From an uncultured Pseudobdellovibrionaceae bacterium (GTDB lineage: Bacteria > Bdellovibrionota > Bdellovibrionia > Bdellovibrionales > JAMPXM01), in contig CAKQVW010000122.1 of the NCBI GenBank assembly GCA_934277865.1, forward strand, positions 1-8,117: a stretch of DNA of 8,117 nucleotides, given 5' to 3'. The translations under genes were made by a program, and so were the position numbers. The notes under the pieces are model-generated. The model was not told the origin of the DNA and ran no database searches. It was given only the letters and a program-made list of their open reading frames with translations. Below, piece by piece: positions 5,356-8,117 of the stretch (position 1 is the stretch's first letter; the number at the start of each line of letters is the position of its first letter).

Positions 5356-6546
5356 ATGTCTAAGGAGAAGTTTGACCGGAGTAAACCCCACGTCAACATC
5401 GGCACCATCGGTCACGTCGACCACGGTAAAACATCGCTGACTGCAGCGATCACAAAAGTTCTCGCTGAAACAGGCGGAGCAACCTTCCTCGCTTACGATC
5501 AGATCGACAAAGCTCCGGAAGAAAAAGCTCGCGGTATCACGATCTCGACTTCGCACGTTGAATATCAGACTGCGAACCGCCACTACGCGCACGTCGACTG
5601 CCCAGGTCACGCTGACTACGTAAAGAACATGATCACTGGTGCGGCTCAGATGGACGGCGCGATCCTCGTCGTTTCTGCTGCTGACGGTCCTATGCCACAA
5701 ACTCGTGAGCACATCCTCCTCGCACGTCAGGTTGGCGTTCCTGCGATGGTTGTCTTCATGAACAAAGTTGACATGGTTGACGATAAAGACCTTCTCGAGC
5801 TCGTCGAAGTTGAAATTCGCGAACTTCTCTCGAAGTACGAATTCCCTGGCGACGAAATTCCAATCGTAAAAGGTTCGGCTCTCTGTGCTCTTGAAAACAA
5901 GAACCCAGAAATCGGCCGCGATGCGATCTTGAAGCTGATGGCTGAAGTTGACCGCTACATCCCGCAGCCAGAGCGCGCTGTTGATAAGCCGTTCTTGATG
6001 CCGGTTGAAGACGTATTCTCGATCTCTGGTCGTGGTACGGTTGTTACTGGTCGTGTTGAGCGCGGTATCGTAAAAGTAAACGACGAAATCGAAATCGTTG
6101 GTCTCGCACCAACTCAGAAGACAGTCGTTACTGGTATCGAAATGTTCCGTAAGCTTCTTGACGAAGGTCGCGCTGGAGACAACTGCGGATGTCTTCTTCG
6201 TGGTACGAAGAAAGAAGAAATCGAGCGCGGACAAGTTCTCGCGAAACCAGGCTCGATTAAGCCACACAAGAAATTCAAAGCAGAAGCCTACATCCTCACA
6301 AAAGAGGAAGGTGGACGCCATACTCCGTTCTTCAACGGCTACCGTCCTCAGTTCTACTTCCGTACAACTGACGTGACAGGTGTTGTGACTTTGAAAGAAG
6401 GAACAGAGATGGTCATGCCTGGCGACCGCGTGGAAATGCAAGTTGAGCTCATCGCGCCAATCGCGATGGAAAAAGAGCTCCGCTTCGCGATCCGCGAAGG
6501 TGGCCGTACAGTTGGCGCCGGCGTCGTTGTCGAAGTCACTGAGTAA
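5356..6546 (+). CDS. tuf: Translation elongation factor Tu (EF-Tu)
   Basis: EF-Tu is the GTPase that delivers aminoacyl-tRNA to the ribosome. The 396-residue protein is full length. G domain: P-loop GHVDHGKT (19-26), switch I RGITI (59-63), DCPGH (81-85, with catalytic His85), NKVD (136-139) and SAL (174-176). Domain II starts near 210 (FSISGRGTVVTGRVERG, 221-237). Domain III is near 305-396, with GYRPQFYFRTTDVTG and the C-terminal FAIREGGRTVGAGVV. Ribosome site AGGAGG (5345-5350) is near-perfect and 5 bases from ATG, as expected for a very highly expressed gene. C277 and C279 replace the two Val of the common NVGVLLRG segment in domain II. The gene sits between tRNA-Thr and tRNA-Trp, like the tufB-type copy of many bacteria. 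Whether a second tuf exists elsewhere cannot be told from here. Confidence 0.99.
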   Translation: MSKEKFDRSKPHVNIGTIGHVDHGKTSLTAAITKVLAETGGATFLAYDQIDKAPEEKARGITISTSHVEYQTANRHYAHVDCPGHADYVKNMITGAAQMDGAILVVSAADGPMPQTREHILLARQVGVPAMVVFMNKVDMVDDKDLLELVEVEIRELLSKYEFPGDEIPIVKGSALCALENKNPEIGRDAILKLMAEVDRYIPQPERAVDKPFLMPVEDVFSISGRGTVVTGRVERGIVKVNDEIEIVGLAPTQKTVVTGIEMFRKLLDEGRAGDNCGCLLRGTKKEEIERGQVLAKPGSIKPHKKFKAEAYILTKEEGGRHTPFFNGYRPQFYFRTTDVTGVVTLKEGTEMVMPGDRVEMQVELIAPIAMEKELRFAIREGGRTVGAGVVVEVTE

Positions 6547-6559
6547 TCATGCAAGTCGG

Positions 6560-6580
6560 TGGGCGTGAGTTTCGCGCCCA
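6560..6580 (+). other. Hairpin after tuf
   Basis: TGGGCG (6560-6565), 9-base loop, CGCCCA (6575-6580), 14 bases after the tuf stop. No T-run follows (TTGAAAAG). It may stabilise the tuf mRNA 3' end or act as a weak pause. Confidence 0.4.
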
Positions 6581-6595
6581 TTGAAAAGCTCTTAT

Positions 6596-6624
6596 AAGGC
6601 CGTGGCTCAAGAAGGCCCGGCCTT
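6596..6624 (+). other. Second hairpin between tuf and tRNA-Trp
   Basis: AAGGCCG (6596-6602), 15-base loop, CGGCCTT (6618-6624), 7 bp. AAGGCC within the loop could compete for the same 3' arm. The tail GTAAGTTCTAAG is not a canonical terminator. Together with the previous hairpin it could partly insulate tuf from tRNA-Trp and secE. Confidence 0.4.
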
Positions 6625-6694
6625 GTAAGTTCTAAGAAAGTTTTAAATTCGAAGATCGCCAAGTTCAAAGATCGTGGGATCGACAGTTTTAGGT

Positions 6695-6770
6695 AGGGCA
6701 GTAGCTCAATTGGTAGAGTTACGGACTCCAAATCCGTCGGTTGGGGGTTCGAGTCCCTCCTGCCCTGCCA
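6695..6770 (+). tRNA. tRNA-Trp(CCA)
   Basis: A 76-base cloverleaf with encoded CCA. Acceptor AGGGCAG/CTGCCCT, anticodon stem ACGGA/TCCGT, anticodon CCA at 6728-6730 (reads UGG), T-stem GGGGG/CCCTC with one wobble around TTCGAGT. Discriminator G, the known bacterial TrpRS identity element. A tRNA-Trp between tuf and secE is a common bacterial arrangement, though absent from this position in E. coli. Confidence 0.97.
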
Positions 6771-6805
6771 ATTTTTAGGTCCGACGATCATAGCCTCCGA
6801 GATTT

Positions 6806-6830
6806 GCACTTGGAGTGCGAACTTGGAGTT
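6806..6830 (+). repeat. Two adjacent mini-hairpins with a shared ACT-TGG-AGT core
   Basis: GCACT-TGG-AGTGC (6806-6818) and AACT-TGG-AGTT (6820-6830), built on a 9-bp direct repeat ACTTGGAGT with 13-base period. They lie between tRNA-Trp and the secE ribosome site. They are short, so chance is possible. Confidence 0.4.
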
Positions 6831-6843
6831 GAGTGGAACAAGT

Positions 6844-6849
6844 GAGAGG
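6844..6849 (+). promoter_or_regulatory. Ribosome-binding site that fixes the secE start
   Basis: GAGAGG, 9 bases before ATG 6859. The longer reading from TTG 6823 has no such site and would place this element inside the coding region. Confidence 0.65.
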
Positions 6850-6858
6850 TCACAAGGT

Positions 6859-7287
6859 ATGGACAGCGCAGTAGCCACGAATCGCAAGGCCGCGACAGTC
6901 GGCTTCATGGCGGCCGGAGTTCTGGTCGGCATCGCTCTTAAAGTTCTCGTTGATTCGGCTGCGGCGATCACAACGGGTGGTCTCGGACAGTTTTTTGCGA
7001 AAGATCTTTTCCGTCACGGTTTGCCCGTTGTCGGGGGTCTCGCGGTTTTTGTAGCTCTTCAGGCGAATGCTTCCATTCGCACTTGGGGCGACGAAGTGGT
7101 GACAGAGCTCCGTAAGGTCGTTTGGCCTAGCCGTGAGGACACGACTCGTATGACGATTGTGACTTGCATTATGTTGGTAATTTCTGGCATCGCTCTTGGC
7201 GCGCTGGATTTGGTGTCCGGCAAGATGGTCGAATGGTTGGTGAATTTGGACGTGGTTCGATTCGTATCTCGCATTTTTGGGGCATAA
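6859..7287 (+). CDS. secE: Preprotein translocase subunit SecE
   Basis: SecE is the essential inner-membrane subunit that clamps SecY in the SecYEG protein-export channel. From ATG 6859 the product is 142 residues with three predicted membrane segments: about 14-37, 54-71 and 97-119. The family signature ELRKVVWPSRED (83-94) is the conserved amphipathic helix and loop just before the last, essential helix. Three-helix SecE is the E. coli-like form; many bacteria have a single helix. A TTG at 6823 would add 12 residues, but the GAGAGG site favours the ATG. It stands between tRNA-Trp and nusG, the near-universal secE-nusG pairing, and is probably cotranscribed with nusG, whose start is 60 bases on. 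Confidence 0.95.
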   Translation: MDSAVATNRKAATVGFMAAGVLVGIALKVLVDSAAAITTGGLGQFFAKDLFRHGLPVVGGLAVFVALQANASIRTWGDEVVTELRKVVWPSREDTTRMTIVTCIMLVISGIALGALDLVSGKMVEWLVNLDVVRFVSRIFGA

Positions 7288-7347
7288 ATTCGCGTCTTTG
7301 GCCGCGCTCTGGCCCGTTCCGCTTTTTAGGCGGTTTCAGGAGTTAAA

Positions 7348-7875
7348 ATGGAAAAAAAGTGGTACATCGTTAACGTCTCCACAGGCAGTGAGGCGACTGC
7401 CAAAGCCTCTATCGAAAAGCGTATTCAGCAGCACAAGATGGAAGAGTCCTTTGGCCAGATTCTAATTCCGGCCGAGAGCGTTGTTGAGTTGGTAAAAGGC
7501 CAAAAGACCACGAGATCCAGGAAGTTTTTTCCAGGTTATATGTTTGTTGAGATGGTTCTCAGCGAAAAAACTTGGCATCTCGTAAAAGGATCGTCAAAAG
7601 TAACAGGCTTCGTTGGTGGCCAAAAGCCGACAGCTGTTCCGCCGGAGCAGGTTCTGCGAGTGACTCAGCAAATGGAAACAGGTGCTGAGAAACCTCGTCC
7701 GAAGCTGAAATTCTCGGTAGGAGAGAATGTCACTGTTGTTGATGGTCCGTTCACAAACTTCAACGGAACCGTTGAGGACATCAACGAAGAAAAAGGGAAG
7801 GTCAAAGTTTCGGTCAGCATCTTCGGGCGTGCGACGCCTGTCGAGTTGGACTTCATCCAGGTTCAAAAGGCCTGA
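7348..7875 (+). CDS. nusG: Transcription termination/antitermination factor NusG
   Basis: NusG binds RNA polymerase, aids processive elongation and, through its KOW domain, can link to Rho or ribosomal protein S10. The 175-residue length is typical. The N-terminal NGN domain spans about 3-110 and shows KKWYIVNVSTGSE (3-15) and the hallmark FFPGYMFVEM (60-69). After a linker rich in Lys/Pro (113-121), the KOW domain covers about 122-175, with VGENVTVVDGPFTNFNG (124-140) and a final strand pair ending in DFIQVQKA. Shine-Dalgarno AGGAG (7338-7342) is 5 bases before ATG. It follows secE and precedes rplK, the standard order. No insertion or truncation is seen, so this is the housekeeping factor, not a specialised paralogue such as RfaH or LoaP. 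Confidence 0.98.
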   Translation: MEKKWYIVNVSTGSEATAKASIEKRIQQHKMEESFGQILIPAESVVELVKGQKTTRSRKFFPGYMFVEMVLSEKTWHLVKGSSKVTGFVGGQKPTAVPPEQVLRVTQQMETGAEKPRPKLKFSVGENVTVVDGPFTNFNGTVEDINEEKGKVKVSVSIFGRATPVELDFIQVQKA

Positions 7876-7898
7876 GTCAGAAGCTTCGGTTCTCTCAA

Positions 7899-7929
7899 TT
7901 GATTTTGAAATTGATTTCGCTCAGATAAT
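7899..7929 (+). promoter_or_regulatory. Candidate promoter upstream of the rplK operon
   Basis: GATAAT (7924-7929) matches the -10 consensus at 5 of 6 positions. The best -35 is TTGATT (7899-7904), with a long 19-base spacer. The region is AT-rich and includes the imperfect tandem AATTGATTTTGA/AATTGATTTCGC (7897-7920). E. coli has an L11 promoter at the same place. Predicted initiation near 7936 would fall at the first base or two of the 15-bp repeats. Confidence 0.4.
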
Positions 7930-7937
7930 GCCGCGTA

Positions 7938-7992
7938 GACGCGAAAAGTGTCGACGCGAAAAGTGTCGACGCGAAAAGTGTCGACGCGAAAG
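7938..7992 (+). repeat. 15-bp tandem repeat, about 3.6 copies, each a potential hairpin
   Basis: GACGCGAAAAGTGTC occurs exactly three times (7938-7952, 7953-7967, 7968-7982), followed by a partial copy at 7983-7992. Within each unit GACGC can pair with GTGTC (one G-T wobble) around a GAAAA loop, giving a row of three 5-bp hairpins. It lies in the noncoding spacer between nusG and rplK. A 90-residue open frame across it is out of frame with nusG and is a by-product of the repeat. Confidence 0.93.
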
Positions 7993-8019
7993 AAATTGAG
8001 CAAAAAGTTCTTCGGGCAT

Positions 8020-8063
8020 GGGGCCTGGAGGACGACGGTCGAAAGACCACAGAACTAACCCCC
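8020..8063 (+). promoter_or_regulatory. Nested stem-loop before rplK, possible L1-type translational operator
   Basis: Outer GGGG (8020-8023) can pair with CCCC (8060-8063). The inner stem GGTC-GAAA-GACC (8037-8048) carries a GNRA tetraloop. Between them is an asymmetric internal loop with GGAGGA on the 5' side and AGAACTAA on the 3' side. In many bacteria ribosomal protein L1 represses its own L11-L1 mRNA by binding a structure in the rplK leader that mimics its 23S rRNA site. Position and general shape fit; identity of the key bases was not verified. Confidence 0.35.
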
Positions 8064-8079
8064 GCGAAGGAGTGGGAAT

Positions 8080-8117
8080 ATGGCTAAAAAAGTCACTGCA
8101 ATGATTAAGTTGCAGAT
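8080..8117 (+). CDS. rplK: Ribosomal protein L11, N-terminal fragment (3' truncated by window)
   Basis: Only 12 codons are visible: MAKKVTAMIKLQ, which matches the well-conserved L11 start (MAKKV-x-A-x-IKLQ). L11 is part of the 50S GTPase-associated centre, where it binds 23S rRNA and is needed for RelA activation. Shine-Dalgarno AAGGAG (8067-8072) is 7 bases before ATG. The position after nusG is where rplK is expected, normally followed by rplA, rplJ, rplL, rpoB and rpoC. Confidence 0.93.
   Translation, partial: MAKKVTAMIKLQ

Noticed and set aside
5317..6441. Minus-strand open frame of 374 codons opposite tuf
   Set aside because: It is the shadow of tuf. Its sequence follows from the biased tuf codons, and no family signature or ribosome site is seen.
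6823..6858. Upstream TTG start for secE adding 12 residues
   Set aside because: No ribosome site precedes it, while GAGAGG is well placed for the ATG at 6859. The extra residues are not family-like.
6354..6971. Minus-strand frame with GRRDSNPQPTDLESVTLPIELL
   Set aside because: Again an antisense-tRNA peptide, here from tRNA-Trp, extended into the tuf and secE antisense strands.
7938..7992. CRISPR array
   Set aside because: The 15-bp units are contiguous with no spacers and no cas genes are nearby.
7727..7999. + frame with repeated CRREK units after nusG
   Set aside because: It is out of frame with nusG, starts inside it, and the CRREK repeat is simply the 15-bp noncoding tandem repeat read in threes.

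Overview
The window is a chromosomal housekeeping locus from a Gram-negative bacterium. The EF-Tu sequence, the NtrC-family regulator with a Fis-type helix-turn-helix, and the gene mix suggest a former deltaproteobacterium, perhaps a Bdellovibrionota relative. That placement is inferred from family resemblance, not from a database search. All genes are on the + strand.

Left third (1-3987): a tight operon-like run. It holds the 3' end of a sigma-54-dependent response regulator (NtrX/NtrC-like), proS (prolyl-tRNA synthetase, bacterial type with an inserted editing domain), pyrF (orotidine 5'-phosphate decarboxylase, overlapping the proS stop) and a TrmH/RlmB-type RNA 2'-O-ribose methyltransferase with an unusual Gly/Ser/Arg-rich N-terminal extension. 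A short hairpin overlaps the stop of the last gene.

Middle (about 4028-6770): the translation cluster tRNA-Thr(UGU), tRNA-Tyr(GUA), tRNA-Gly(UCC), tRNA-Thr(GGU), tuf (EF-Tu), tRNA-Trp(CCA). The first four tRNAs and tuf have the same order and anticodons as Escherichia coli thrU-tyrU-glyT-thrT-tufB. Here the tRNAs are widely spaced, and about 700 bases without a gene separate the last Thr tRNA from tuf. That gap holds two 60-bp direct repeats, each leading into a hairpin.

Right (6859-8117): secE (three membrane segments), nusG and the first codons of rplK (ribosomal protein L11), the conserved start of the secE-nusG-rplKAJL-rpoBC region. The nusG-rplK spacer holds a promoter-like -10 box, a 15-bp tandem repeat whose every unit can fold into a small hairpin, and a nested stem-loop just before rplK that could be an L1-type translational operator.

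I found no defence, mobile or biosynthetic system. The genes are ordinary core genes. The points of interest are in the noncoding DNA: repeated hairpins with conserved cores, a possible tRNA/tuf terminator, and leader RNA structure.
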